Source of the DNA: an uncultured Prevotellaceae bacterium
Lineage (GTDB): Bacteria > Bacteroidota > Bacteroidia > Bacteroidales > Bacteroidaceae
Direction: 5' to 3'
Length of the DNA: 64,000 nt
NCBI GenBank assembly: GCA_902792635.1
Contig: CADBAG010000001.1
Coordinates: forward strand, 62,001-126,000
Shown: positions 15,373-24,087 of the stretch, piece by piece
Layout of the letters: each line of letters begins with the position of its first letter
How positions within the stretch are numbered: the first letter of the stretch is position 1
Notes under the pieces: generated by a model
What the model saw: the letters and a program-made list of their open reading frames with translations, nothing else
Databases searched by the model: none
What the model was told of the DNA's origin: nothing
Made by a program: the position numbers and the translations under genes

Positions 15373-15924
15373 ATGAATTTATATATTAGATATTTCGACA
15401 ATGAGACTCTTGTACACAATGTAGAAGAGGCTTTGCAGTTTTTACGCTCTTTAGGTGAAGTGACGGTCACTCGCAATATGGAGGCCGAAATCAGGGAATA
15501 TTACTCAAGTAATATTATGTACCCTAAGCGCTATAAAGTACGCGCCCATGTTTATTTCATCATGATCAAGACGACGGCTGCCACGATGCGTGATTTCAAG
15601 GAGAAGAAAGCCATGAAACCGAATGGTGGAGGCAACGTTGAGAATCCGCTCGCCAAGCTTAACATGCGTCGTGACGGATGGTATGAGGGCTCCCTCGACT
15701 TCAAGCGTGTGGTCCTCGTGCCTACTACAGGAAAGCATGAGTATCGCGATACGGTGTATGTGGCACGGTGCAAGGCTTACTCCGGCATGGATTGCTACAA
15801 CCGCATCGTGGAGTATCTGCGCACACGTGTGGACAACCGCAGTCAGTTCCCTTCAGCTAAAGGTAAGAAGTTCCACTTCAAGTACCTCGGCATGTGGAAG
15901 GATCTGTCGAAGCAGCATGCGTAA
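15373..15924 (+). CDS. Conserved-looking hypothetical protein ahead of ssb
   Basis: A soluble 183-residue protein with mixed alpha/beta character, no signal peptide and no membrane helix. The ATG at 15373 (MNLYIRYFDNETL) is preferred to an earlier in-frame codon lying inside the tRNA-Gly. There is a basic patch in the middle (MRDFKEKKAMKPNGGG) and near the end (KGKKFHFKYLGMWKDL). I do not recognise the family. It ends 24 bases before ssb and is probably co-transcribed with ssb and gldE. Basic character and context make nucleic-acid binding possible, but this is a guess. Confidence 0.7.
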   Translation: MNLYIRYFDNETLVHNVEEALQFLRSLGEVTVTRNMEAEIREYYSSNIMYPKRYKVRAHVYFIMIKTTAATMRDFKEKKAMKPNGGGNVENPLAKLNMRRDGWYEGSLDFKRVVLVPTTGKHEYRDTVYVARCKAYSGMDCYNRIVEYLRTRVDNRSQFPSAKGKKFHFKYLGMWKDLSKQHA

Positions 15925-15948
15925 ATATTAATTTATAGAAATGACGCT

Positions 15949-16293
15949 ATGAATAAGGTGATGCTTATTGGCAACGTCGGTAAGGACCCCGATGTCCATT
16001 ATTATGATGCTGACCAGGCTGTGGCAAAGGTGACGCTTGCCACCACAGAGCGTGGCTATACGGCGAAGGATGGGACGAAGGTCCCCGATCATACCGACTG
16101 GCATAACCTCTTGTTCTACCGGCAGCTTGCCAAGATCGTGGAGCAGTATGTCCACAAGGGTGATAAGCTCTATGTCGAAGGACGGCTGCGCTACAACACG
16201 TACGACGACAAGCTCGGCAAGCGCCATTATGTTACGGAAATTTTAGTAGACAACATGGAATTGCTCACTCCTAAGCCGGCTCAGGCGAAGTGA
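15949..16293 (+). CDS. ssb: Single-stranded DNA-binding protein, no acidic tail
   Basis: An OB-fold SSB: MNKVMLIGNVGKDPDVHYY at 1-19, WHNLLFYRQLAKIVEQYVHKGDKLYVEGRL in the middle and YVTEILVDNMELL near the end are family signatures. At 114 residues it stops right after the OB fold (LLTPKPAQAK). The flexible linker and the acidic DDDIPF-like tip that bind SSB partners are absent, and no such tip is seen in other frames downstream. Either this is a specialised SSB with a full-length one elsewhere, or partner binding differs. Seven bases separate it from gldE. Confidence 0.93.
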   Translation: MNKVMLIGNVGKDPDVHYYDADQAVAKVTLATTERGYTAKDGTKVPDHTDWHNLLFYRQLAKIVEQYVHKGDKLYVEGRLRYNTYDDKLGKRHYVTEILVDNMELLTPKPAQAK

Positions 16294-16300
16294 GCTTTCA

Positions 16301-17689
16301 TTGTTTGAAAGAATTCGCAAAAGATATTATTCTTTAAAATTGGACTTATCCGTTTTTAGTCACCTCAGTGATCTGGCAACGATTAATCCCATCACTCCGG
16401 GAGTGTTGACGGCTATCGTCTTGACGGCCGTCCTTCTTTTGGTGTCGGGTTTTGCCAGTGGCTCAGAGATAGCATTCTTCAGTCTCTCTCCGCAGGATCT
16501 CGACGATCTCGATCCGGAGAAGAATCCGCGTGACGCTGCTATCAGTATGCTGCGCGAAGACTCGGAGCGCACGCTCGCTACCATCCTTATTACGAACAAT
16601 CTCGTCAACGTGACGATCATCATGCTCTGCAACTATATCTTTGGCTCGCTGATCGTGTTCAAAGTGAGGTGGTTAGAGTTCTTAGTCATCACCGTCCTGT
16701 TGACGTTCCTCCTCCTTCTCTTTGGTGAGATCATGCCGAAGGTCTACAGTCGCTCGGTGCCGTTGAAGTTCTGTCGGTTTGCAGTGAACGGCATCCTCTT
16801 TCTGCGTAAGCTCTTCTGGCCTTTGGAGACACTGCTGATCAAGAGTGGCGTCATCGCAGAGAAAGCGGTGCCTAAAGAGAACCATCAGCTCAGTGTCGAT
16901 GACCTTGAGCAGGCATTGGAACTGACGGATAAAGAGGATATCAAGGATGAGCAGAGCATGCTTCAGGGCATCATCCGCTTCGGCGACGAGACGGCGAAAG
17001 AGATCATGACGCCACGTCAGGATATCGGCGACATCGATATCCGCTCCACTTACCCCGAGGTGCTCCACTTCATTGTAGACAACAACTACAGCCGTATCCC
17101 GGTCTATCAGGATAATGAGGACAATATCCGTGGTGTGTTGTATATCAAGGACTTGCTCCCTTATCTCGGCAAGCCCGACAACTTCCGTTGGCAGAGCTTG
17201 ATCCGTCCGCCATATTTCGTTCCGGAGACGAAGAAGATCGACGACCTGCTGCGTGAGTTTCAGGAGAACAAGGTGCATATCGCGATTGTCGTCGACGAGT
17301 TCGGTGGCACGAGCGGTCTCGTGACGCTTGAGGATATCCTTGAGGAGATCGTCGGTGAGATCAACGATGAGTACGACGAGGAGGAGAAGAACTATACTCG
17401 CATCAACGCCAATACTTATATCTTTGAGGGTAAGACGCTGCTGAGCGACTTCTGCAAGATTCTCGGGATCGACGACGATGAGTTTGATGATGTAGAGGGT
17501 GATGCTGATTCGCTTGCCGGCCTGCTGTTAGAGCTGAAAGGCGACTTCCTCAGTCTTCATGAGAAGATCTCGTACAAACAGTATACTTTCGAGGTGATGG
17601 CCGTCGAGGAGCGCCGTATCAGTCGCGTGAAGGTTATCATCAATAAACCGAAGAAGAGCGATGCCGCTGATAAGAAAGCAGAGGATTGA
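16301..17689 (+). CDS. gldE: GldE-like CBS/CorC-domain membrane protein
   Basis: HlyC/CorC (CNNM-type) family, 462 residues. Hydrophobic segments are near 33-55, 100-122 and 128-150 (DUF21-like domain with SGSEIAFFSL). A CBS pair follows at about 215-335 (IMTPRQDIGDIDI, VVDEFGGTSGLVTLEDILEEIVGEI), then a C-terminal transporter-associated domain. GldE was named in Flavobacterium gliding, but orthologues occur in non-gliding Bacteroidota; a role in cation transport or lipoprotein handling is plausible. The start is TTG at 16301; no in-frame ATG lies ahead of the first membrane segment. The ssb-gldE-PPTase-gldB order is typical of Bacteroidales. Confidence 0.88.
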   Translation: MFERIRKRYYSLKLDLSVFSHLSDLATINPITPGVLTAIVLTAVLLLVSGFASGSEIAFFSLSPQDLDDLDPEKNPRDAAISMLREDSERTLATILITNNLVNVTIIMLCNYIFGSLIVFKVRWLEFLVITVLLTFLLLLFGEIMPKVYSRSVPLKFCRFAVNGILFLRKLFWPLETLLIKSGVIAEKAVPKENHQLSVDDLEQALELTDKEDIKDEQSMLQGIIRFGDETAKEIMTPRQDIGDIDIRSTYPEVLHFIVDNNYSRIPVYQDNEDNIRGVLYIKDLLPYLGKPDNFRWQSLIRPPYFVPETKKIDDLLREFQENKVHIAIVVDEFGGTSGLVTLEDILEEIVGEINDEYDEEEKNYTRINANTYIFEGKTLLSDFCKILGIDDDEFDDVEGDADSLAGLLLELKGDFLSLHEKISYKQYTFEVMAVEERRISRVKVIINKPKKSDAADKKAED

Positions 17690-18248
17690 TGAGAGCACGT
17701 GGCTTGCGGTGTGGGAGATGTCCGAATCGTTGGAGCAGCTGCCCGTCTCTTCGCATGTCGACCTCAGCGCCTTCCCTTCGCTCCGCCGGAAGCGGGAGAA
17801 GCTCACAGAGTATCTCTTATTGAAGGAGTTGACGGGGGATGAGTCGCTTGTCATCCGCCACAATGAGGATGGGGCCCCGTTCCTTGATGGCTATTTTATC
17901 AGTATCTCGCATACTGAGGGCTGGGCAGCGATGATGCTGTCGAAGAGCCATCGGGTGGGGGTGGATATTGAATATGTGTCCGATCGTGTCAACCGTGTGG
18001 CTTCCCGTTTTATCCGTGAGGATGAGCAGCAGGCGACGCTCGCGGAGCGGCTGATCAACTGGTGTGCGAAGGAAGCCGTCTATAAGTTTTTCACAGAGCA
18101 GCATCTCGAGTTTCATGAGATGCGCTTGCAGCTTTATTCACAAGAAGATAAGGGAGTGGTCGTAGTAGATAATATGCGTCAGCAGACTCAGGTAGAGGTC
18201 CGTTATGAAGTCAACAACGATTTTGTGTTGGCATATTTGAGGGAATAA
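17661..18248 (+). CDS. 4'-phosphopantetheinyl transferase (Sfp type)
   Basis: Transfers phosphopantetheine from CoA to a serine of carrier proteins. The 195-residue protein shows SISHTEG with H84, GVDIEYV with Mg-binding D102 and E104, and WCAKEAVYKFF with K137-E138, the core motifs of the Sfp/AcpT superfamily. It overlaps the end of gldE by 29 bases, so translation is coupled. No polyketide or peptide synthetase is in the window, so the target is probably the fatty-acid ACP or an unlinked carrier. Confidence 0.9.
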   Translation: MPLIRKQRIDESTWLAVWEMSESLEQLPVSSHVDLSAFPSLRRKREKLTEYLLLKELTGDESLVIRHNEDGAPFLDGYFISISHTEGWAAMMLSKSHRVGVDIEYVSDRVNRVASRFIREDEQQATLAERLINWCAKEAVYKFFTEQHLEFHEMRLQLYSQEDKGVVVVDNMRQQTQVEVRYEVNNDFVLAYLRE

Positions 18249-18364
18249 CCTTATTTTATGTTTATTTTTACACATTCTTAATAAAATGTGCATAAAATAA
18301 ATACTTTAAATACAATTCTTTGCATTTTTTTAGTCTATTGTTTGGTACTGTCGATTATTTTCCT

Positions 18365-18372
18365 TACTTTTG
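18365..18372 (+). promoter_or_regulatory. Promoter for gldB-like gene
   Basis: TACTTTTG with TTTG at 18341-18344, 20 bases upstream. The preceding stretch (18249-18340) is AT-rich and contains an inverted repeat around TTATTTTATG and CATAAAATAA that may end the upstream operon. Confidence 0.65.
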
Positions 18373-18440
18373 CGGAATGAAAGGATGGGGAAGCCCATCT
18401 TTATCTCAAGATTGTTGTCAATCAATAAGTAGTTAGAAAT

Positions 18441-19247
18441 TTGTTTAGGAAGGTATATTATATAATCCTGTTGCTGTTGGTCGTATGCTCTTCATGCGAG
18501 TTTAAACTTAAGGCAAACGATGATGAGGATGATCCATCTAACATAAAGGTGGAGCGTTATGATCGTTTGGAGAGTCGCTATGTCATTACCGGTGACTTCT
18601 CAGCGCTTCAGCAGATGAACACTGAGTACCCCATTGAGACGCGTACCTTGGTGGAGAAGATGCTGCGTATCGGGGATGTCAGTGATCATGATATCAGCGA
18701 GCGCTTCCTCCGTTTCTATCAGGACTCTACGCTGCAGACCCTTGTCAACGATGTGGAGCTGGAGTACGCTAACATGGATGATATCAACCAGGGCCTTCGC
18801 AATGCGTTTGAGAATCTCAGAGAATGGATTCCCAATATCCCGTTGCCCCGTGTCTATACACAGATTGGCGCCCTTGATCAGAGTATCGTCGTGGGTGACC
18901 AGACGATAGGCATCTCGCTTGACAAATATATGGGTGCCAAATATCCGATCTATAAAGAATTCAACTACAGCAGTGAGCAGTTGGAGACCATGAACCGCTC
19001 CTATATCGTTCCAGATTGTATCAGTTTCTATTTGACAAGTCTCTATCCTTTGAAGAACTATGATACGAGGACGCAATTGGAGCGTGACCTGCACATGGGG
19101 AAAGTGATGTGGGTGACCAACAAAGCTTTAGGATCAGAGATTTTTGACACCGATTATATCCGGATGATCAATCGCTATATGAAGAAGCATCCTAACGTCA
19201 CCATCGCACAGTTGTTGGAGAGTGACGACTATCGGCAGTTCCAATAA
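18441..19247 (+). CDS. gldB: GldB-like lipoprotein
   Basis: 268 residues. The start is a TTG at 18441; residues 1-16 are hydrophobic and end VVCSSC, a relaxed lipobox, so a lipid anchor is likely. The body (YDRLESRYVITGDFSALQQMN, FRLDT-like region, SIDKYMGAKYPIYK, YLTSLYPL) has the look of GldB, a lipoprotein needed for gliding in Flavobacterium; a protease-like DUF2268-type fold has been suggested for the family. No other motility genes are present. It has its own promoter and follows the PPTase gene. Confidence 0.72.
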   Translation: MFRKVYYIILLLLVVCSSCEFKLKANDDEDDPSNIKVERYDRLESRYVITGDFSALQQMNTEYPIETRTLVEKMLRIGDVSDHDISERFLRFYQDSTLQTLVNDVELEYANMDDINQGLRNAFENLREWIPNIPLPRVYTQIGALDQSIVVGDQTIGISLDKYMGAKYPIYKEFNYSSEQLETMNRSYIVPDCISFYLTSLYPLKNYDTRTQLERDLHMGKVMWVTNKALGSEIFDTDYIRMINRYMKKHPNVTIAQLLESDDYRQFQ

Positions 19248-19285
19248 TAATTATCTCAACGATAATTATTCCAATAATAATTATC
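19245..19285. terminator. Three-arm alternative hairpin between convergent genes
   Basis: AATAATTATC (19246-19255), GATAATTATT (19261-19270) and AATAATTATC (19276-19285) form two mutually exclusive 10-bp hairpins that share the middle arm. The structure contains the stop codons of both convergent genes (19245-19247 and 19281-19283). Likely a bidirectional end signal. Confidence 0.5.
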
Positions 19286-19898
19286 CCAACAACGTATATT
19301 TAACGATAGCCACTAATTCTACAATCAGCACGTAGAAGCAGAGGATGATTTTCAGATGTCGTCCTCCTCTCAGTGCGCAAACTACTGTATCTTTGTAGTT
19401 GTGGAGCAATCCTGAGAACAGTCCATAAAAGAGGGACGCAGAAAACAGCATGAAAGCTATGACCGGGATGAAGCTCTCCGAAGCACTGCTCGGATAGACC
19501 ACTCCCGTGATGCTTAGCAGTATGGCATGACGGGGAAAGACGAGCAAGGCCATGATGATGAGCTCAAAGACCACAATCTCTATCGCAGGCCACAGTCCGC
19601 GTCTCTGAAGGTTATTGAGGTGAGCATGAGGCTGAAACAGTTGTTTCAGTGTATGTCCCAGTCCACTTTTTTGGCATGCTCCGATAGCGACGTCAAACAA
19701 TATAATCCATATCAGCAAGGGCTTGGCGAGGTTGGCCACGAAGGTGCCGAAGAACCAGCGGATGCCGCTCTCACTCAGTAATGGACGGATAGAGGAGGAG
19801 GGCATGGCTGCAGACCACAGCCATGAACCGAGTATGAAGACGATGTAGGCGATAAGAATGCTTATTACCGCCGTGCTAAGCCAGTTCCTTCTAAACAT
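19281..19898 (-). CDS. Short AbgT-like membrane protein
   Basis: A 205-residue integral membrane protein with about five hydrophobic segments. Residues 40-80 (LLSESGIRWFFGTFVANLAKPLL to GACQKSGLG) resemble the start of AbgT-family transporters, which carry p-aminobenzoyl-glutamate and related solutes, but those are about 500 residues. No frameshift or second half is visible, so it is either a reduced relative or a chance resemblance. It is the last gene of the BASS transporter-sensor kinase-regulator operon, 20 bases after the regulator. Confidence 0.55.
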   Translation of the reverse strand: MFRRNWLSTAVISILIAYIVFILGSWLWSAAMPSSSIRPLLSESGIRWFFGTFVANLAKPLLIWIILFDVAIGACQKSGLGHTLKQLFQPHAHLNNLQRRGLWPAIEIVVFELIIMALLVFPRHAILLSITGVVYPSSASESFIPVIAFMLFSASLFYGLFSGLLHNYKDTVVCALRGGRHLKIILCFYVLIVELVAIVKYTLLG

Positions 19899-19918
19899 CT
19901 TTTTGTTTTCTCATCTTT

Positions 19919-20644
19919 CTATTCTTCGTCCGGATGCAGGTTGTCGAGATCGAGGATGCGCAGCTGCAAGGCCCTCACCACGAGGCGTGTAGCGTTGATG
20001 CCCACTCCTGAGTTGTCCTCGGGGAAGAGCTTCTTCACAAGTTCGTTCTGCCGCTTCTCCAAGCTCTTGACACCGAAGGGCATGCCACGGAGTTGTGTGA
20101 TCTGTTCCTTCGTGTAGCCGAGGGCGAGATGGCGGAGGAAGCGCTCATCATATTCGTCGATGTCGTAAGAGATGAGAGCCTCCTGACGCATGATCTCATT
20201 GTTGACACTTTTCTTGAACCGCTCCACGATCTTTTCGAGGATAGGCTCATTGAAGACGAGCTTCTTACCGCCCATCACAGCTTCGACATCATTGCGCGTC
20301 AGCAGTTCCCCGGTCTTGAGGATGATACCGTCGCAGCCTGCGTCGAGCACATCGACCCACAGCTTCTCATTCAGGATCTCACCCGTGAAGATAAGCACCT
20401 TCACCTTCGGATAGCTCTGCTTCGTATGGCGGCAGATCTCCACACCGACAGTCGTCGAGCCGCCGAGGCCGAGGTCGAGCAGCACGAGGTCGGGCTGCTG
20501 CTGCCGCATCAGTTTCCAGTAGGAGGTCTCATCGGGTGCCGTACCGAGGACATGTGCCTCAGGAATGTCGTTGGCAATGATTCCTTCCGTGCCTTTGAGC
20601 TCGAGGGGCACATCCTCTACAATGATGATATTGAAGTCTTTCAT
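19919..20644 (-). CDS. Response regulator with C-terminal helix-turn-helix
   Basis: 241 residues. The receiver domain (1-125) has acidic pair E10-D11, phosphoacceptor D57 in LVLLDLGLGG, T87 in IFTGE and K110 in IILKTGE. The C-terminal third (about 165-230) looks like a divergent LuxR/sigma-70-type helix-turn-helix: FLRHLALGYTKEQITQLRGMPFGVKSLEKRQNELVKKLF. It starts 8 bases after the double-module sensor kinase, its evident partner. Target genes are unknown; the flanking transporters are natural candidates. Confidence 0.9.
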   Translation of the reverse strand: MKDFNIIIVEDVPLELKGTEGIIANDIPEAHVLGTAPDETSYWKLMRQQQPDLVLLDLGLGGSTTVGVEICRHTKQSYPKVKVLIFTGEILNEKLWVDVLDAGCDGIILKTGELLTRNDVEAVMGGKKLVFNEPILEKIVERFKKSVNNEIMRQEALISYDIDEYDERFLRHLALGYTKEQITQLRGMPFGVKSLEKRQNELVKKLFPEDNSGVGINATRLVVRALQLRILDLDNLHPDEE

Positions 20645-20652
20645 ATTGCGTT

Positions 20653-23600
20653 TTATTTATTTCTATTATTGATAAAAATTTTCGGTATAAGTATTTTTAC
20701 AATCGTGTTGCCGTCTTCATCTCTCCTTGCCTCAATGCCACATGCCCGGAGGTTCGTGGCTTCTCCCATCTCTCTCACGATCTGCCGGCAGAGCAGCAGG
20801 TTGAGGTCGATGCTATAGGGTGTGAAGAGGTTCGCTATCTGCGCATCGGTGAGACTCTTGTATGCCGACATCGTGACATTGATACTGACATAGTCTTTCG
20901 ACAACCGCCGGTCTTCAGAGCTCCTCGGCTCTTCGTTAATCTGTATGGGCTTGCCCCCATTGCATTTCTTCAGAATATCGAACAGATAATTGGCCGACTC
21001 TTTCCCCATCCTCTGTGGAACCACTTGGTGCAACGCCTGCTCAGCGAGGATAGCGTAGAGGTCGTGATAGTAATTGATGACCTCACTCAGTTCCTCGATA
21101 TTTGTCTTGTCAGAGTCCACCATCTGTTTGATGCGCGAGGGATAGAACATCGTCTCGTGCTTCAGGGTGGATAAGCAGTTGTCGAGCACACTGTTGGAGA
21201 CGTGCAGCCTGCCCGATTCCATCTCGATGCGCTGGCACTCATCGTTGGCGAGCTCGGCTTCGGTGTCCATCTCTTCACTGTGTGCGATATTCTGTCTTAA
21301 TGCCGACTCAATCTTCTCCACGACATTCTGCAGTTTCTTCTTTTGCTCCGTGGTGAGGTTGAAGCGGTTGAAGTCGGCAAGTTCCTGGATACTGCGGAGC
21401 TTCTTTTCATCCGACGCGTCGGAGAGCAGGATGTCGTTCATTTGATTAATACGATCGACGCAGAACTTATAGTTCAGTTTGTGCCTGTAGTAGAGGAAGT
21501 ACCACGCGGGGAAGATGACTAAGAGCAGGATGATCAGTAAGATGACGGATACCGCCTTGTTGGTCTTGCTCCGCTGCATATACTGGATGTAAGAGGGTAG
21601 GGAGCTGTCGGCACTTGACTGGCGGAAGAGTTTGGTATAGAGGTCATTGTTCTCCTCATACACGTCCCATTTATGGAGTGCGAGGGCTGCTACAGCTGCC
21701 TCATTGCTCACATCGAGCAGCACCGCTGTGTCTGAAGGCTGGATATATTTGCGGCAGCTGTCGGCATAGCGCAGCGTGTGGTGGAAGTTGCCCAAGATAT
21801 TCGAGAGATAGGCGGAGTCGGCAAACATCGCAGCCTTGCTCTCTTTCTGTGTTGGCGCTGCTATGCGGTCGTTGGCTTTCTTCGTTCCTCCGAATGAGGC
21901 ACAGGACAACGACATCATGAGGGCGACAATGATCATCCGCAGCTTACCTAAGGGCAGATGGAAGAAGATGCGCGTGCCTTTGCCTACCGTGCTCTCTGCA
22001 TCGATGAGACAGTTGCTGAAGAGAGAGCTGATCTTCCTATATTTTTCAATGATTCCCTTGCAGTTCTTCAGTCCGAAGCCGTGTCCGCCGGTGTAGGTGC
22101 GGTCGAAGATATGGCTCTTGGTCTCCTCATCCATGCCTTTACCGGTATCCGTGATGGAAATCTCGATATACGCCATCTTGTCTCCTTCCTTCTGAGGCAA
22201 GGGCTTGGCCTCAATCGTCACGCTGCCGCCCCGCGGTGTGAACTTCCGCGCGTTGTCCGCAATGGTGTTGACCATGAAGAGCGTCAGCGTGCTGTCGGCT
22301 TTCACCACGGCGTCGGTCGGCTTCACAACGAGCCGGATGCCATTGAGCGAGAAGCTCATGGCACTGTGACTGACGATGTCGAAAATCTTCTGCAGGGGGA
22401 AGTTCTCAATTCTCAGACTCAGTTCGCCTTGCCGCATCTGAATCCATTTCGTAAGGATATTGTTATACTGATTGATGCTGTCGGTGAGCTCCTCGACATA
22501 CTGCAATCGCTCACTGTTGATCTGCTGCTGCCTTGGAGTCTCTGTTCCTTCAGTATCTTTGGATTGCTTCATTCGTTTGATCTCATTCACCATACGGTCG
22601 ATGAGTGGGAGGATACTGCAGACGAGCTGCACCTTGGCACGCTGCTCGAGGTTCCGTTGCTTATTCTGTTGGAGATGGAGCCGGGCTACATCCGTTGCCT
22701 CCTGGATTACGTCGAAATGCTCGCGTTTCTGTTTGATGGTCTCCTCATTGTGCTTCTGCCACTCGCTGAGTGGAGCCAACAGGCGGGAGATGGAGAAGGC
22801 GTCGTCACTCTTGCGGCGCATCTGTGCAAAGACGATGAGGAGCACGGTGACGATGATGATCATCAAGATCACGATGGCGATGAGCAGGTTCAGTCCATGG
22901 ATGGAGAACTTAAGCTCTGTGGCGCGTGCCTCAAGCTGTCGGTCCTGGCGTGTCTGTTCCTGGAGATCGAGGTAGATATTACGGTTATAGTCGCTGTTCT
23001 GCTTGTCGTTGGCTGCTGAATAGACGAGGCAGAGGTCTTCGCGGATGGAGGCGATGAGGTCGGGAGCCTGCTCCACTTTCTTGTTGTCTTCGAGGGCGTG
23101 GTTCAGACAGATAAGTGCCGAGCGGTTGTCGCCGATACGCCAGTAGCACTCTCCGAGCGTGCGCCAGCCTCCGGCCGTCTGATACACGTTGCCGTAAGCC
23201 TTGAAGAGGTTGAGCGCACGCTGAGCGAGGTTGCCGGCAATGAGTGAGTCGGGCATCATGTCGGTGTTCACGGCAACGATCGTAGGGAAGTTGTCAGAGA
23301 TGATCTCCTTGCGTGTGGCAGGATCCTGCAAGTGCTCGGAGATAGCCTGAAGGCTCTGCGCCTCCCAGTAAGGATAATGATACTTAGAGGAGATGAAGAA
23401 ACATTGCGCGAGATAGCTCATCTCTGTCTGTGCCAACTTGCGTTTGTCTTTTCCCATGATGATACCACCGGCACCGATGTTGTACCAATAGTTGAGCAGC
23501 TGTGCCGTGTCGCGCTGGATGGTGCCGTAGGGGTCGATAGCCATCATCTGATCACTGGATTGTTGCTGCAGGCCCGTGTAATAATAATAGATCGAAGCAT

Positions 23601-24078
23601 TGATGTGAAACTCTGACAAGGCATAGGCATATCTGCGCTGCTCATGCTCATTGAGCGTGAAATCCTCGTCTTTGATTCGTGCGAGCCGCTTCTTGGCCTG
23701 CGCATTGAAGACATAGAAGTCTTTGTTGCGCGACTGTTTCTGACAGAGTTTCATCTGCTGTACATCGGAGATAAGCAGCTCTATCTGATTATTCGTGAGA
23801 CTTTGGACGGAGTCGAGATATTTCTTCGCCTTGTCATAGTTCATCCTCGTGATCTCCACGAACGCGAGGTTATTGAGCGCCTCCGCCTGTCCTGCGGGAT
23901 AATTCTTGGAGAGGGTCAGCGCACTGTCGGCATAGATACGCGTAGAATCGAGGTTGCGATAGTGAAAATCGTACGACTTCTCATTGAGACGATCCACAAC
24001 GGGGTCTTCACTCTTCGAACAACTAACGAAGAATGAAAGCGTTAAGAGAAGGCTTAATATGGTTGCGTAGCGTCTCAT
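20653..24078 (-). CDS. Double-module sensor histidine kinase (DUF5112/DUF5113 type)
   Basis: 1141 residues. The first module has a lipoprotein signal ending at C20, TPR-like helices to about 390, a membrane helix at 397-419, a coiled coil, and a good HATPase domain (N-box NTIADNARKF 604-613, G1 DTGKGM 644-649, G2 GHGFGL 665-670), but no clear phosphoacceptor histidine ahead of it. The second module begins with a signal-like hydrophobic stretch (713-728) and short helices. A membrane helix (843-864) and a coiled coil follow, then LKHETMFYPSR with H974, which looks like a dimerisation/phosphotransfer helix. The C-terminal domain resembles a HATPase lacking visible nucleotide-binding boxes. The halves look complementary. 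The domain names are from memory. The gene lies between a transporter gene (9 bases) and its regulator (8 bases). Confidence 0.85.
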   Translation of the reverse strand: MRRYATILSLLLTLSFFVSCSKSEDPVVDRLNEKSYDFHYRNLDSTRIYADSALTLSKNYPAGQAEALNNLAFVEITRMNYDKAKKYLDSVQSLTNNQIELLISDVQQMKLCQKQSRNKDFYVFNAQAKKRLARIKDEDFTLNEHEQRRYAYALSEFHINASIYYYYTGLQQQSSDQMMAIDPYGTIQRDTAQLLNYWYNIGAGGIIMGKDKRKLAQTEMSYLAQCFFISSKYHYPYWEAQSLQAISEHLQDPATRKEIISDNFPTIVAVNTDMMPDSLIAGNLAQRALNLFKAYGNVYQTAGGWRTLGECYWRIGDNRSALICLNHALEDNKKVEQAPDLIASIREDLCLVYSAANDKQNSDYNRNIYLDLQEQTRQDRQLEARATELKFSIHGLNLLIAIVILMIIIVTVLLIVFAQMRRKSDDAFSISRLLAPLSEWQKHNEETIKQKREHFDVIQEATDVARLHLQQNKQRNLEQRAKVQLVCSILPLIDRMVNEIKRMKQSKDTEGTETPRQQQINSERLQYVEELTDSINQYNNILTKWIQMRQGELSLRIENFPLQKIFDIVSHSAMSFSLNGIRLVVKPTDAVVKADSTLTLFMVNTIADNARKFTPRGGSVTIEAKPLPQKEGDKMAYIEISITDTGKGMDEETKSHIFDRTYTGGHGFGLKNCKGIIEKYRKISSLFSNCLIDAESTVGKGTRIFFHLPLGKLRMIIVALMMSLSCASFGGTKKANDRIAAPTQKESKAAMFADSAYLSNILGNFHHTLRYADSCRKYIQPSDTAVLLDVSNEAAVAALALHKWDVYEENNDLYTKLFRQSSADSSLPSYIQYMQRSKTNKAVSVILLIILLLVIFPAWYFLYYRHKLNYKFCVDRINQMNDILLSDASDEKKLRSIQELADFNRFNLTTEQKKKLQNVVEKIESALRQNIAHSEEMDTEAELANDECQRIEMESGRLHVSNSVLDNCLSTLKHETMFYPSRIKQMVDSDKTNIEELSEVINYYHDLYAILAEQALHQVVPQRMGKESANYLFDILKKCNGGKPIQINEEPRSSEDRRLSKDYVSINVTMSAYKSLTDAQIANLFTPYSIDLNLLLCRQIVREMGEATNLRACGIEARRDEDGNTIVKILIPKIFINNRNK

Positions 24079-24087
24079 ATAAAGATA

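Noticed and set aside
21958-23019. A 353-codon plus-strand frame within the sensor kinase gene, and similar long frames at 3793-4698, 42000-43028, 50430-51593 and 53647-54720
   Set aside because: All lie antisense to recognised genes and show the same Val/Leu/Asp/His-rich shadow composition without motifs.
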